A DNA stretch of 64,000 bases, taken from Wenyingzhuangia gilva (GTDB lineage: Bacteria; Bacteroidota; Bacteroidia; Flavobacteriales; Flavobacteriaceae). Positions 36,058-45,691 of the stretch are shown here, one piece after another. The stretch covers positions 282,562 to 346,561 of the forward strand of contig NZ_JAUMIT010000004.1 of NCBI RefSeq assembly GCF_030519655.1, in the 5' to 3' direction. The notes under the pieces were generated by a model. The model was not told the origin of the DNA. It worked only from the letters and a program-made list of their open reading frames with translations, and did no database searches. The translations under genes and the position numbers were made by a program. How positions within the stretch are numbered: position 1 is the stretch's first letter; each line of letters starts with the position of its first letter.

Positions 36058-38589
36058 TTATTTAAGATTGATGTTGTTTGCCTCCGCTTTAAAATAATCA
36101 ATCATGGTAGTAGAGCCTCCGTGATATTCAATTCCAAAACTTGTAAAATGAAAAGGTTCAATTGTCGTTTGAATAGCTGCTTTAGGGATTACTTCATTTG
36201 GATAGTTATCTTCATTATAACTAGCTTTGGTAGTAGCAGATGCACTTAATGTATACCCTTTTAAAGATAAAGTAATTTCACAAGGAGATCTAAAACAACT
36301 TGTAGATACTGGTTCAGAAATAGCGGTGGTTTTATTCTGATGGTATTTTACAAAATAGCAATCTACGGCATTTCCATATTTAGTTGTTCTAATAAAACGC
36401 AATCCATAACCTGTTTTTGTTTTAGGATCAAAATTAATAACTACATCCATATAGAGTGGAGCCACACTAAATCCTTGTCCTGCTGTTTTGTAGGGAGAAA
36501 CAATTAAGCTTAATTTGATGTCTTTTATATTGTTATTTACAGGCGTATAATTCATGCTGGCAGCTCGTCCGTTTTGTAACAAGCCAAACTTACTTGAAGA
36601 ACCTTGACTTCCTTCTGCATATATCCATCCTTCTTTTTTTCGGTTTACTTCTTTGTCAGATTTTAATGGAGTAAATGTCCATGTACCAGGAATTATTTCT
36701 GTTTGATTTTCTACAGGTATATTTTTAAAATCAGTTTCAAAAATATTAGGATTTGTTTTTACGTCTGTAGTATTAATTTTGTTATTAAAAAAAGTGATGT
36801 ATTCCTCGCCAGCATCGGAACGTTGATGTTTTGGAGCAATTGTAACAGATATATAATATCCAATATCTGCATAAGATAATGAATATTGTACCATAGGATT
36901 ATTCAATCTAGAAACGCCAATTTTTATTTTATGAGTTCCTTTTTTATCTTTTGATTTATACCAGGTAATAATGGATTCATCTTTAAATTTAAAATCTTTA
37001 AAAGTATAATGAACTTTTAAGCTTTCATTTCCCATTTGATTAATAGTAGGTTTCTTATAAAAAATAGGAGCTTTTAATTTTGATGGTTTTACAATAATAA
37101 CAGAGGCTGCCTCTAATCCTGTTTTTGTCTTAGAAGAAATGATGATTTTTTTGCTGAAATTAGTATCGTTGGTTGGAATTACTACGCAAGAATGTCCTTT
37201 TTTACCAGGAATTAGTTGTACAAAATTTTCATCACTTGCAGATACACTCCAAGTAATTTCATCAGGATTTTTAACCAATACATTTCCAAATTTATATAAG
37301 GAAGCCTTTAATATGATACTATCTTTGTTGGTCTCTATAGTTTTTTTGTTAGGCAGTGTGATTAGTTGAACAGGAAGATTTGTTAATAATTGTTTTTTTG
37401 CTTTTTCAGCTTTCATAACTAAAGGTTTAATACCTTCTGGATCCCAACCATCTTTTCCTTTTAAAAGGTTATAAGTGTTATAAATTGTTTTTCCTTGATA
37501 GCTAAATTTATAGGTGTTCAGCAATCTTTCATCATTAATATCAATGGTGTTTTCTGGATTTATTTGGTTAACCAAAACACGCTTTCCGTTTAAAGTAACA
37601 CGATGTTGATAATTTTTGATAGGAATGTTTGCTACATCTCTCCAAGCAATATTTTGTAATTTTTCTCCAACAATTCTTGTGTCTATTAAAGCAACTTGTC
37701 CGTTCGCTTTGGTAAAATATTGTGTTTGGTTGGTGTAACTTGTAATGTCACAATTTAAAAACACCACGCCAGTTCCTATAGTCTGATAAAAAGGTTTAGA
37801 ACTAAAAAATGTAAACGTACAATCCTTATATACGGCAGTTCCACAAAGTGCATCATCGGTAGATTCAAAATGACATTGGTTAAAAAACACTCTTTTTCCA
37901 CCTACAAAAGGGCATAGGTTTAATCGACTAATAAAACGAGTATTGGTAGCGGTAATTTTATCGCCATTACAAATAATTAATTGGGCTTGTACAATGGCTG
38001 TTGCTCTTTTCTTTTTGTTTAAGCTCGGTTTTAAAGGATAAACCAAATCAACATTGCAATAGTTACCAAATGTAATATTTTTAGAAGAAGTTCCTTCTCC
38101 ATCAATGTGCAGCATGGTAAAATTACCTTTTGCTCCAATGGTTTGCCCTCTGTTACAGGCCAAAACTACATTTTTAGCATTTTTGGTTAAACCATTAAAA
38201 GTTAGCCAATCGCACTGTATTTCTAATCCAAAAGGAATACTTCCTGTTTTTGGAACTCTTATTTTAGGGTCATCAGGATTGTCTATCCAGTAAACATAAG
38301 GGGCAATGTGTAAAACCATAGGGTTTGTTTCTGTCCCTTTTTTTAAATATTTAACCGCTTTGTTAATTGAGTTATATACAAAAGGATATTTTTTGGCTTG
38401 CTCATCTGTTAATTGCCCATCAATAAAAAAAGAAGTTGGACTTAAAAAAATTGTGTCTTGTTGATAAATAATATAATCTCCTTTAAATTCTATAGGATTT
38501 TTTAGATCTAATGATTTGTATTTTTTTTGTTGTGAAAAACCAATAAGAGTTAAACACAAGAAAGAAACCAGAAGAACGTAATTTTTCAT
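36058..38589 (-). CDS. Secreted right-handed beta-helix protein (pectate-lyase/pectinesterase-like)
   Basis: 843 residues from the ATG at 38589; 38595 is also possible. A signal peptide (YVLLVSFLCLTLIGFSQ) is followed by a ~300-residue stretch of parallel beta-helix rungs (CDWLTFNGLTKNAKNVVLAC, NFTMLHIDGEGTSSKNITFG, VFFNQCHFESTDDALCGTAV, VVFLNCDITSY), which is the pectin-lyase-like fold. The C-terminal ~450 residues are beta-rich, with an Ig-like part (~430-600) and a probable concanavalin-like domain (~640-843). The protein may bind or modify an acidic polysaccharide. No catalytic residues could be assigned. Transcription is convergent with the TonB receptor; the GH43 gene lies upstream on the same strand behind a terminator. 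Confidence 0.65.
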   Translation of the reverse strand: MKNYVLLVSFLCLTLIGFSQQKKYKSLDLKNPIEFKGDYIIYQQDTIFLSPTSFFIDGQLTDEQAKKYPFVYNSINKAVKYLKKGTETNPMVLHIAPYVYWIDNPDDPKIRVPKTGSIPFGLEIQCDWLTFNGLTKNAKNVVLACNRGQTIGAKGNFTMLHIDGEGTSSKNITFGNYCNVDLVYPLKPSLNKKKRATAIVQAQLIICNGDKITATNTRFISRLNLCPFVGGKRVFFNQCHFESTDDALCGTAVYKDCTFTFFSSKPFYQTIGTGVVFLNCDITSYTNQTQYFTKANGQVALIDTRIVGEKLQNIAWRDVANIPIKNYQHRVTLNGKRVLVNQINPENTIDINDERLLNTYKFSYQGKTIYNTYNLLKGKDGWDPEGIKPLVMKAEKAKKQLLTNLPVQLITLPNKKTIETNKDSIILKASLYKFGNVLVKNPDEITWSVSASDENFVQLIPGKKGHSCVVIPTNDTNFSKKIIISSKTKTGLEAASVIIVKPSKLKAPIFYKKPTINQMGNESLKVHYTFKDFKFKDESIITWYKSKDKKGTHKIKIGVSRLNNPMVQYSLSYADIGYYISVTIAPKHQRSDAGEEYITFFNNKINTTDVKTNPNIFETDFKNIPVENQTEIIPGTWTFTPLKSDKEVNRKKEGWIYAEGSQGSSSKFGLLQNGRAASMNYTPVNNNIKDIKLSLIVSPYKTAGQGFSVAPLYMDVVINFDPKTKTGYGLRFIRTTKYGNAVDCYFVKYHQNKTTAISEPVSTSCFRSPCEITLSLKGYTLSASATTKASYNEDNYPNEVIPKAAIQTTIEPFHFTSFGIEYHGGSTTMIDYFKAEANNINLK

Positions 38590-38645
38590 CACCATAATTT
38601 TTATTGATAAGTTTTAAAGATAAAAGATTTTATGGTACTCATAAA

Positions 38646-38688
38646 AAAGAAAAGTGTGATGTAAATTAAATACATCACACTTTTTATT
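38646..38688. terminator. Terminator between GH43 and beta-helix genes
   Basis: AAAGTGTGATGTA (38651-38663) pairs with TACATCACACTTT (38671-38683), with a T run after. It follows the GH43 gene on the minus strand. Confidence 0.85.
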
Positions 38689-38707
38689 AGAATATTTTAA
38701 AAAAAAA

Positions 38708-39712
38708 TTAATCTCCTTGCTTTTGCATAAAGTCAGGAAAACCATTTTCAGACCACTTTACAACTCTTGCTCGTGTAGCGCGATTTGGGTCCGATAATTC
38801 AGCTCCTTCAATTTCTCTATAATCTCTTGCATGATAAATCATAATATCAGTTTTTCCATCTTCAGAAGTTGTAAATGAATTATGACCTGGACCATATCTT
38901 TTTACATCTGCATTTGAATAAAATACAGGAGCTGGAGATTTGTGCCAATTGTTAACATTTAACAAATCAGTATTTTCATCAATCCATAAAAGCCCTACGG
39001 CATAATTATCATTGGTAGCGCTGGCAGAATAGGTTACAAATATTTTTCCATTTTTCTTGATAACAGCAGGACCTTCATTAACATTATATTTAATTCTTTC
39101 CCAACTAAAGTCTGGGTTGGTAATTACTATTTCTTTACCCTTTAATGTTGTAGGGTTTTCCATTTCAGAGATTACTAATGAAGTTCCGTGGGCTCCTTTA
39201 TTCACATTTTGTGCCCAGATTAAATATCTTTTTCCTTTGTGTTCAAAAGTGGTAGCATCTAAAGAAAAAGATTCTATTTCTGTTTTAATTTGTCCTTCTT
39301 CTTTCCATTTTCCTTCCATAGGGTTCTCAGAGGAGTTAGATAGTACCCACATTCTTATATTCCAAACATTTTCTGCTTCTCCTGCAGCAAAATAGATGTA
39401 CCATTTTCCGTCAATTTTGTGTAATTCAGGAGCCCAAATATGATGTCCCATCACCCCTTTTTTATGTTTTACCCAAACGGTTTTTTCTTCGGCATCTTTT
39501 AACCCATTAATTGTAGTTGCTTTTCTGATTACAATTTTATCATAATCTGGAACAGTGGCAATTAGGTAATAAATACCATCATCTGTTTTAAATACCCAAG
39601 GATCTGCACGTTTTTCGGCAATAGGGTTGTTGTATTTTTGGTCTTGTGAATAACCATGATTTGAAATCAATAATACTACACTAAGCAGCCAAAATATTCT
39701 AAGAAATTTCAT
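38708..39712 (-). CDS. Glycoside hydrolase family 43 enzyme (arabinofuranosidase/xylosidase type)
   Basis: 334 residues with a signal peptide (FWLLSVVLLISNHGYSQ). The three GH43 carboxylates are visible: ADPWVFKTDDGIYYL (base Asp, ~35), FSLDATTFEHKGKRYLIWA (pKa-modulating Asp, ~150) and YNVNEGPAVIKKNGKIFVTYSA (acid Glu, ~215). RYGPGHNSF supplies the propeller histidine. It therefore looks catalytically intact, unlike the GH43-like protein at 21947. Alpha-L-arabinofuranosidase or beta-xylosidase activity is typical of the family. Confidence 0.88.
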   Translation of the reverse strand: MKFLRIFWLLSVVLLISNHGYSQDQKYNNPIAEKRADPWVFKTDDGIYYLIATVPDYDKIVIRKATTINGLKDAEEKTVWVKHKKGVMGHHIWAPELHKIDGKWYIYFAAGEAENVWNIRMWVLSNSSENPMEGKWKEEGQIKTEIESFSLDATTFEHKGKRYLIWAQNVNKGAHGTSLVISEMENPTTLKGKEIVITNPDFSWERIKYNVNEGPAVIKKNGKIFVTYSASATNDNYAVGLLWIDENTDLLNVNNWHKSPAPVFYSNADVKRYGPGHNSFTTSEDGKTDIMIYHARDYREIEGAELSDPNRATRARVVKWSENGFPDFMQKQGD

Positions 39713-39819
39713 GTTTGTTAATTTAAAACTTTAGTAAATATATTAAAAAACAAATATAAATTTGTTTTTAAGATTTGTTTTTGGTTTATCAATTTTTATA
39801 ATAAAAGAGAGTAAAAGTA

Positions 39820-40464
39820 TTATCTTTTATTTATGTATTTATGAGATCCATCACAATTAGGCATTTTTTTAGATAAGTTACATACACAGTCATTCATACC
39901 TTTACCATTAAGAATTCGTTCTTTGTATTTCTCAATTCTTGACATTCGTGTTTTAGGTTGTTTGGCTGTAGAGAAAAATATATTATAAGCTCTTTTTCGT
40001 CAAGGAGTTAAAGCGTTAAATGCCTTTTGGAATGTCGAATCTTGATTCATTTTATCAATTAACTCTTCAACCAAATCTAGATCGGTACTTTTTTTAAGGT
40101 CTACTTTTAATCCAGCTTTTTCCACTTCAATAGCTTCATAAACATAGGCTTTAATTATAGGTGTTAATTTTTGAACTTCTTGACTTTTGGTAAATTTTAG
40201 ATATTTTACAGATCGTGAGTTTTCTCCAGGTGAAACCAAAATATTTTCAGTGTCTTTTAACAAAGTTCCTTTTAAAAAACTAATAGCACAGTAATCCTTA
40301 AAGTTAGCTAGTATCAAAACATTCTTGTTGTTAAAAGTATAACACGGAACTCTCCATTTTATTTCTTCGGTAAGCATGCAGTCTAAAAGAATGGCTCTTA
40401 ACAATACCAATTCTTCTTGCCAATTTTTTAGTTTATCTAAATATTCATCTACTTTAGGATTCAT
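39820..40464 (-). pseudogene. YdeI-family protein with C-terminal CDGSH-like tail, broken by one in-frame TGA
   Basis: From the ATG at 40464 the frame codes 154 residues of a YdeI/DUF1801-type protein (EEIKWRVPCYTFNNKNVLIL; AFNALTP) and meets TGA at 40000-40002. Reading through in the same frame gives a further 59 residues that complete the family: RKRAYNIFFSTAKQPKTR, SRIEKYKERILNGKG, then MNDCVCNLSKKMPNCDGSH, ending at TAA 39820-39822. The family normally has Gly (TPGR) at the stop position, so a single GGA to TGA change explains it. The tail has the C-X-C ... CDGSH arrangement of small iron-sulfur motifs. The gene is either a fresh pseudogene or carries a sequencing error. Confidence 0.85.
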
Positions 40465-40792
40465 GTTTTAATGTTTTTTAATCATATAACATCTCTAATA
40501 TAGAGAACCTATCTCATTATTTTTATTGCTGTATATTATTTTTTAGCAGGACTCTTAATAAGGTTTAATTAACGTATCTTTACTAACGTATTTATCTGTT
40601 GATATTTATCATCTCTTCGCAATTCTTATAGCGAACTGTTAAGGTTTTACTTATAAACCCTTATTTTGATTGATGAAACACTAGTAGCCAAACTAATGAC
40701 TGATTGCTAGGATTGTAACTATTTAGTAGTGATTTTTTAATCTTACGCCTTGCTAATCTCATTAGTCTGCAATCCGTTTCAAAGCAATAAAC
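40465..40792. other. 328-bp intergenic region, no gene seen
   Basis: AT-rich, without a convincing frame, terminator or repeat. It separates the divergent YdeI-type pseudogene and the carboxyethylornithine-synthase-like gene, so it should hold promoters for both. Confidence 0.5.
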
Positions 40793-41953
40793 ATGAATTT
40801 ATTAAAAATGGGAGTTATTGGAACTTCTAAAAAAGAGGATGAAAGACGTGTACCTATTCATCCAGAGCACTTACATAGACTACCTGAAAATATTCGTAAA
40901 CAATTAATTTTTGAAGAAGGCTATGGAAAACCATTTAACATCAGTGATGAAGAAATTAGCAATTTAACGGGAGGAGTTGCCTCAAGAAGTGAATTGCTAT
41001 CAGACATTGGTTCTGTGATTATTGCAAAACCTATTTTATCAGATTTAAAAGAAATTAAAGAGGATGGAATTATTTGGGGATATCCTCATTGTGCTCAGCA
41101 AATACAAATTACCCAAACGGCTATTGATAAAAAACTAACCTTAATTGCTTTTGAAGATATGTATGTTTGGCATCCTAGCGGACAAATGGGAAGACATACT
41201 TTTTATAAAAACAATGAAATGGCTGGTTATTCTGCGGTGATACATGCACTTCAGTTAAAAGGAATTGATGGACATTATGGAAATCAAAGAAAAGTCATCA
41301 TTTTTAGTTTTGGAGCTGTGAGTAGAGGAGCTATTTATGCTTTAAAAGCTCATGGATTTAGAGATATTACCATTTGTATACAAAGACCCGATCACGAGGT
41401 AAGAGAAGAGGTTTTAGATGTAAATTATGCAAGACTAAGAAAAGGTAATAAAGATGAACCAAGGTTGATTGTGGTGGAACATGATGGTTCTGAACGTCCT
41501 TTGTTAGATTTGATTCACGAATCTGAAATTATTGTTAACGGAACTTATCAAGATACGGATGATCCTATTGATTATGTTCTGGAAGCAGAAAAAGAGAGTT
41601 TAAAACCAGGAACTTTAATTATTGATGTAAGTTGTGATGAAGGAATGGGTTTTTATTTTGCCAAGCCGACTACGTTTAAAAATCCACTAATTTCTATAGA
41701 TCAAATTGATTATTATGCCGTTGATCACACTCCAAGTTATTTTTGGGAAAGCGCTTCTAGATCTATTTCAGCAGCGTTAATAACCCATTTGCCTACCGTA
41801 ATATCTGGTAGAACAAGTTGGGATGATAACAAGACTATTAAAAATGCTATAAACATCAACAAAGGTGTTATTGTAAAAGACAATATTCTTAGGTTTCAAA
41901 ACCGAGATATTACTTATCCACATCAAGTTAAAGAGTTAAAGATGGCTCTATAA
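40793..41953 (+). CDS. N5-(carboxyethyl)ornithine synthase-like / alanine-dehydrogenase-family protein
   Basis: 386 residues of the alanine dehydrogenase/pyridine nucleotide transhydrogenase (LOR/SDH-like) superfamily. The N-domain has MGVIGTSKKEDERRVPIHPEH, and VIIFSFGAVSRGAIYALKAHG (~165) is the dinucleotide-binding turn. IDVSCDEGMGFYFAKPT and YAVDHTPSYFWESASRSIS (~310) are conserved in proteins usually annotated as carboxyethylornithine synthases, which couple pyruvate and ornithine with NADPH. Whether ornithine or another amino acid is the substrate here is unknown. It is followed 36 bp later by a methyltransferase gene, which suggests a two-step modification of an amino acid. Confidence 0.7.
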   Translation: MNLLKMGVIGTSKKEDERRVPIHPEHLHRLPENIRKQLIFEEGYGKPFNISDEEISNLTGGVASRSELLSDIGSVIIAKPILSDLKEIKEDGIIWGYPHCAQQIQITQTAIDKKLTLIAFEDMYVWHPSGQMGRHTFYKNNEMAGYSAVIHALQLKGIDGHYGNQRKVIIFSFGAVSRGAIYALKAHGFRDITICIQRPDHEVREEVLDVNYARLRKGNKDEPRLIVVEHDGSERPLLDLIHESEIIVNGTYQDTDDPIDYVLEAEKESLKPGTLIIDVSCDEGMGFYFAKPTTFKNPLISIDQIDYYAVDHTPSYFWESASRSISAALITHLPTVISGRTSWDDNKTIKNAININKGVIVKDNILRFQNRDITYPHQVKELKMAL

Positions 41954-41989
41954 ATTCATCAATACTATCCATTTAAAAGCGTTTGTAAA

Positions 41990-43084
41990 ATGCTTTATAC
42001 ACACAAAATATTATCAATGATTACAGATATAAATGTAAACAAACCAGAACCTATAGTATCTGGAAAACGATTAGGGATGTTTAATGCTGCTACCGATGTA
42101 AGACGTACGATTAAAGATTTAGAAGCAGGAAAACCAGTATTAATTACAGCTTTTTATAGCAATGGATTGTTGCTTCTTAAGGAGTTGCATGTGTACTTAT
42201 CAAAAAAGTTACCTAACGAAACTTTTTTAGAACAACGAGCATATAGAGCAGAATATCATAAATTATCAAATTTAGTGTTGATAGAAATTGTAGCAAATCA
42301 ATTGATTGTTAAAAAATCTCCAACGATTGGTTGGTTAAAAAAAATGTATCCTGATACCGAAAATTTTTTATTGACTTTTCCACAAGTTCAAGGATTAAAT
42401 AGTGCTTGGCAATGGTATGTTAATGGAATTACCATTCCTGTATTAAGAAATAAAATACATCCTTATTATGGAACTTATTTTCCCACTCGTTTTGATCATT
42501 TAACCCTTTTTGATAATTGGTTGCATCGTTATAATGGAGCTAAAAAATCTGCTATTGATGTTGGAGTAGGGAGTGGGGTGCTTTCATTTTTAATGGTTAA
42601 ACACGGTTTTCAAAAAGTTTTTGCCACAGACAGCAATCCTAATGCTATTGTTGGACTGAAGGAATTTATGGGAAACACAAAACTGTCTAGGAAACTAGAA
42701 TTAGATTCAGGATCTCTTTTTGGAAAATGGGGAATTCAAACAGAATTAATTGTTTTTAATCCGCCTTGGTTACCAGAATCTGATGACGTTAACAATCTTG
42801 ATGAAGCGATTTATTATAACCAAAAGTTATTTCCTGAGTTTTTTGAAGCAGCTAAAAAAAGATTGTTGCCAGATGGAAAGTTACTTGTCATCTTTTCAAA
42901 TTTGGCACAAATCACTGGAGTTACAGAGGAGCATCCTATAGAAAAAGAATTGGCAGAAGGAGATAGGTTTCAATTAGAGAAATGTTTTAAAAAATCTGTA
43001 AAAAATGCTTCTGATAAAACCAAAAGAGAACAACATTGGCGTGCTGCCGAAGAAGTTGAATTATGGGTGTTGACGAATCAATAA
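41990..43084 (+). CDS. SAM-dependent methyltransferase with NPPW motif
   Basis: 364 residues; an internal start at 42017 is also possible. The N-terminal ~170 residues are not recognised. Residues ~180-330 form a Rossmann methyltransferase: SAIDVGVGSGVLSFLMVKHG (motif I), FATDSNPNAIVGL, and VFNPPWLPES (motif IV), the NPPY/W type of enzymes that methylate planar nitrogen atoms. It lies in an operon with the carboxyethylornithine-synthase-like gene and ends at a strong terminator. The acceptor is unknown; a small amino-acid derivative made by the preceding enzyme is a plausible guess. Confidence 0.75.
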   Translation: MLYTHKILSMITDINVNKPEPIVSGKRLGMFNAATDVRRTIKDLEAGKPVLITAFYSNGLLLLKELHVYLSKKLPNETFLEQRAYRAEYHKLSNLVLIEIVANQLIVKKSPTIGWLKKMYPDTENFLLTFPQVQGLNSAWQWYVNGITIPVLRNKIHPYYGTYFPTRFDHLTLFDNWLHRYNGAKKSAIDVGVGSGVLSFLMVKHGFQKVFATDSNPNAIVGLKEFMGNTKLSRKLELDSGSLFGKWGIQTELIVFNPPWLPESDDVNNLDEAIYYNQKLFPEFFEAAKKRLLPDGKLLVIFSNLAQITGVTEEHPIEKELAEGDRFQLEKCFKKSVKNASDKTKREQHWRAAEEVELWVLTNQ

Positions 43085-43102
43085 AATAATAGTTATCTAT
43101 TA

Positions 43103-43138
43103 AAAACTCCCTTTGCGATCATCACAAAGGGAGTTTTA
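43103..43138. terminator. Bidirectional terminator
   Basis: AAAACTCCCTTTG (43103-43115) pairs with CAAAGGGAGTTTT (43125-43137), between two convergent transcription units. Confidence 0.9.
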
Positions 43139-43157
43139 GTTTGATTCTGTTTTAAAC

Positions 43158-43481
43158 TTATCTACTTAATAATTTTTTAGAAACTTTATAAGTAGCAGCA
43201 TATAAAAATCCTTTTTGTTTGTTTTTTAAGGTTTTAAAAACGCCTTTGTACCAAGTAGGATCTGTTGCTTTTTTCTTAAAAGTTTCGTGATGTGCAGAAG
43301 CTCCAGCAACTCCGTCTAAAGATGATTTGATATCATAAATAGAAACTCCGTAATGTTCCGCTTTATTTAAAATTTCAGAAAAACCTTCTTCAGAAAAATA
43401 TAAAGTATCAGGATCATTTTCTACGGTATAAGTAGGTTGTGTATTGTATACGTTTTCGGCTAAAAATTCTTTTTGTGTCAT
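43158..43481 (-). CDS. Conserved small hypothetical protein
   Basis: 107 residues, soluble, no signal peptide. Begins TQKEFLAENVYNTQPTYTVEN and ends with a basic segment (KTLKNKQKGFLYAATYKVSKKLL). I recall related proteins of this size in Flavobacteriia but no function. It lies 38 bp downstream of the nanoRNase gene on the same strand and may be cotranscribed with it. Confidence 0.6.
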   Translation of the reverse strand: MTQKEFLAENVYNTQPTYTVENDPDTLYFSEEGFSEILNKAEHYGVSIYDIKSSLDGVAGASAHHETFKKKATDPTWYKGVFKTLKNKQKGFLYAATYKVSKKLLSR

Positions 43482-43519
43482 AATTTTATTTGTTTTTTAG
43501 TAGCTATTCGCTAGTCTTG

Positions 43520-44524
43520 TTAGTCTTTTGGAAAATATTGAGGAATTAATTCCTTTAGTTTATTTAATGTTTCAGTCACAGTTAAGTCACTCATTCCACC
43601 AGAAGCATTCGCATGTCCACCACCATTAAAGTGTTCTGTAGCCAAAACATTTACAGGATTTTCTGCTCCTTTAGATCGGAAAGATATTTTCATGATTCCA
43701 TCTCTTTCGGTAAATACAATGGCAGCTTTCATTCCTTTGATAGATAATATCAAATTAGCCAAACTATCGGTATCTCCTTTTTTATAATTGTATTTGGCCA
43801 ACTCTTCTTTAGATAATGAAATAATTGCTACATGATAGTCATACAAAATCTCTAATTTTTCGCTCATGGCATATCCTTGTAAACGCAATCTACTTTCTGT
43901 ATTGTTGTCGTTTAACTTTTCATGAATAAGGTGATGTTCCACTCCAGTGGCTAATATTTTAGCTAAAATTTCATGAGTTCTTGGTTGTACGGAATTGAAT
44001 CTAAAACTACCGGTGTCTGTTAAAATTCCTAAGTATAAAGGAGTTCCAATTTTTTCATCCAGCAAATCACCATGTCCAGATTGTTCTATCAATTCTACAA
44101 TGAGTTGTGAGGTAGAGCATACCGATGTTTCTGAAACAGTTAAGAAAGGAAATTCTTCAGGATTTAAATGATGATCAATCATGATTTTTTTACAAGTAGC
44201 TTGTTCCAACAATACTTGCATTTCTGGTCCAACACGATTGGTTGCATTATAATCTAAACAGAAAATTAAATCAGCTTGTTCAAAAGCATTGGTTACTTTT
44301 TCTGGAGTTTCTTCCATCAATAAAATTAAAGAAGTATCTAACCAATATAAAAAATCAGGAGCTTTATCTGGGTGACAAATAATTGCTGATTTTCCTAGTT
44401 TTTCTATAAAATGTAACAAACCTAAAGAAGATCCTATAGAATCCCCATCGGCAGATTTGTGGGCAGTAATTACTATATGAGAAGCAGCTTGTATTTCTGC
44501 TTCAATTTGTTGATAAATATTCAT
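43520..44524 (-). CDS. nrnA: DHH-family oligoribonuclease / PAP phosphatase (NrnA)
   Basis: 334 residues. DHH phosphoesterase motifs are visible: VITAHKSADGDSIGSSLGLL (~20), FCLDYNATN (~90), IMIDHHLNPEEFPF (DHH, ~115), LYLGILTDTGSFRF (~165). The DHHA1 domain has FNGGGHANASGG near the end, the nucleotide-binding glycine motif. NrnA degrades nanoRNA of two to five nucleotides and 3'-phosphoadenosine-5'-phosphate. Length and order of domains are normal. Confidence 0.93.
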   Translation of the reverse strand: MNIYQQIEAEIQAASHIVITAHKSADGDSIGSSLGLLHFIEKLGKSAIICHPDKAPDFLYWLDTSLILLMEETPEKVTNAFEQADLIFCLDYNATNRVGPEMQVLLEQATCKKIMIDHHLNPEEFPFLTVSETSVCSTSQLIVELIEQSGHGDLLDEKIGTPLYLGILTDTGSFRFNSVQPRTHEILAKILATGVEHHLIHEKLNDNNTESRLRLQGYAMSEKLEILYDYHVAIISLSKEELAKYNYKKGDTDSLANLILSIKGMKAAIVFTERDGIMKISFRSKGAENPVNVLATEHFNGGGHANASGGMSDLTVTETLNKLKELIPQYFPKD

Positions 44525-44589
44525 GTGGTGTTTGGATAAAATGCTCTTTTTTAAGAGTTTGTAAAATTACGATTATTATGAAGAGGAAA

Positions 44590-45528
44590 TTACTTTTTAA
44601 TTGTCCATCTTAATTTTTTCCAAGCGATTTGTGCTTCTTTGGTAAGAAAAGTCCAAGCAATAATTTGACTTGATTTGTTTCCAATTCCCATTGGGATCAC
44701 TTTTGTTTGTGTGGCTCCTAATTCTTCTAAGAATTCTACCATTCCTTTTTGGTTAGATTGTTTGCTAACCAAGGCCGAAAACCAAAAGCAGTTTTCAGCA
44801 AACTTTTTACTTTCTTTTACATATTTCTGTAAAAAACCGGTTTCTCCACCATCGTAAATAAGTTCCTCTTTAATTTCGGAAGCGCTGTATGGTGCATTTT
44901 TTTTCTGTGTTCCTTTTTTAGCATCTTCTAAAGAAGCATATAAAGGAGGATTGCAAATGGAAAAGTCTACTTTTTCCTCTTTGTCTATAATTCCGTAAAA
45001 AAAGTCTTTAGGAGTTCCTTGTAATCTACAAACAATTTTATTTTTTAAAGATTCGTTTTTACTAATGATTGATTGAGCAGAAATAATCGCGTTTTCATCA
45101 ATGTCAGAACCTATAAAATTCCAATCGTATTCTGTAACTCCAATCATGGGATAAATACACGTAGCACCCATTCCAATATCATAACAGGTGATGTTATTTC
45201 CCAAAGGTAAATTCCCAAAATTACTTTCCATCAATAAATCCGCCATGTGGTGAATATAATCTGCTTTATTAGGTATGGAAGGACATAAATAATCATCAGA
45301 AAAAGTCCAGTTTTCTATACCATAATAGTAATGTAATAAGGATTTATTAAGGGCTTTTATAGCCATTGGATTTGTAAAATCTATGGTGTCTTCTCCTTTA
45401 ATATTAGGTTTGATGTAGTTCTTTAATTCGGGATTGATACTGATCAAAGCTTTTAAATCATATCGTTCTTTGTTTCTATTACGAGAATGAATTTTATTTT
45501 TAATAGGTTTCGGTTTCCCTTTAGACAT
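44590..45528 (-). CDS. rlmF: 23S rRNA (adenine(1618)-N6)-methyltransferase
   Basis: 312 residues. The N-terminus is basic (KPKPIKNKIHSRNRNKERYD), and YDLKALISINPELKNYI and FTNPMAIKALNKSLL are typical for RlmF. The methyltransferase core has CYDIGMGATCIYPMIG and FIGSDIDENAI, and DFSICNPPLYASLEDA carries the NPPL motif of N6-adenine methyltransferases. It stands alone between NrnA and the two-component genes. Confidence 0.92.
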   Translation of the reverse strand: MSKGKPKPIKNKIHSRNRNKERYDLKALISINPELKNYIKPNIKGEDTIDFTNPMAIKALNKSLLHYYYGIENWTFSDDYLCPSIPNKADYIHHMADLLMESNFGNLPLGNNITCYDIGMGATCIYPMIGVTEYDWNFIGSDIDENAIISAQSIISKNESLKNKIVCRLQGTPKDFFYGIIDKEEKVDFSICNPPLYASLEDAKKGTQKKNAPYSASEIKEELIYDGGETGFLQKYVKESKKFAENCFWFSALVSKQSNQKGMVEFLEELGATQTKVIPMGIGNKSSQIIAWTFLTKEAQIAWKKLRWTIKK

Positions 45529-45691
45529 GATTTTTTATTTCGAAAAGATTGTGTTACTCAACTAGTAAACAAACTTAAAAGTTTTTAGTTGTTGGCAAAG
45601 ATACACAAAGCATTGCAGTTAGTTGTGATGTAGGGCAGAACTAAAGTTTTGTATTGTTAAGGAAATAATTTGTTTTTAAGATGTTATCATT

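Noticed and set aside
40000..40002. Selenocysteine or other recoding at the TGA of the YdeI-type gene
   Set aside because: The family has glycine here, one base from TGA, and no selenocysteine context or downstream hairpin was noticed.
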